A program made the translations under genes and the position numbers. Under the pieces are notes generated by a model that did no database searches, was not told where the DNA came from, and saw only the letters and a program-made list of their open reading frames with translations. DNA of 5,017 nt. It comes from Euryarchaeota archaeon UBA229. GTDB taxonomy: Archaea; Thermoplasmatota; Poseidoniia; Poseidoniales; Poseidoniaceae. Each line of letters opens with the position of its first letter. The first letter of the stretch is position 1. Below are positions 4,974 through 5,017 of this stretch, piece by piece. The stretch spans positions 1-5,017 of the forward strand of contig DAUW01000115.1 in assembly GCA_002505355.1 (NCBI GenBank), written 5' to 3'.

Positions 4974-5017
4974 GCGCGGGTAGCTTAGTCGGTTGGAGCA
5001 CCCGGCTGATAACCGGG
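4974..5017 (+). tRNA. tRNA-Ile (anticodon GAT), 5' part, cut by window end
   Basis: The acceptor 5' strand GCGCGGG (4974-4980) is followed by TA (positions 8-9). The D stem is GCTT/GAGC (4983-4986 with 4996-4999) around a loop containing GG. The anticodon arm CCCGG-CTGATAA-CCGGG (5001-5017) has the anticodon GAT at 5008-5010, which reads ATC/ATT isoleucine codons. No intron is seen in the anticodon loop up to the edge. The variable loop, T arm and acceptor 3' strand lie beyond the window, so acceptor pairing cannot be checked. Confidence 0.93.

Overview
The window looks like chromosomal DNA from an uncultivated marine euryarchaeote, most probably of the Poseidoniales (Marine Group II) type. 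The evidence is a clear archaeal deoxyhypusine synthase, archaeal TATA-type promoter sequence, a bacterial-type uvrB, a secreted Asp-box lipoprotein and a two-domain PRC-barrel protein. The lineage assignment is an inference from gene content; no 16S rRNA or other strong phylogenetic marker is present.

Layout. Positions 1-615 hold the C-terminal third of UvrB, whose start lies outside the window. It is followed on the same strand, after 34 bases, by deoxyhypusine synthase (650-1657). One base later comes a secreted lipoprotein with a beta-propeller signature (1659-3101). These three genes are probably one transcription unit, although their functions (DNA repair, eIF5A modification, cell surface) have no obvious link. 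A fourth gene on the minus strand (3089-4039) converges on the lipoprotein gene and overlaps its end by 13 bases. It encodes an unfamiliar protein that reads like a degenerate extended short-chain dehydrogenase/epimerase lacking the catalytic YxxxK. An AT-rich divergent intergenic region (4040-4316) follows, with TATA-like boxes, homopolymer tracts, an 11-base direct repeat and a 15/16-base element present in inverted orientation in front of both flanking genes. The plus-strand gene at 4317-4901 encodes two tandem PRC-barrel-like domains. The window ends inside a tRNA-Ile(GAT) gene that starts at 4974, preceded by a hairpin.

The first three genes and the tRNA are fairly ordinary. The parts most worth a second look are the minus-strand SDR-like gene, the PRC-barrel gene, and the divergent control region whose matching elements suggest the two genes could be co-regulated. 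I see no CRISPR array, insertion sequence, toxin-antitoxin pair or defence island, and no strong evidence for a new multi-gene system.
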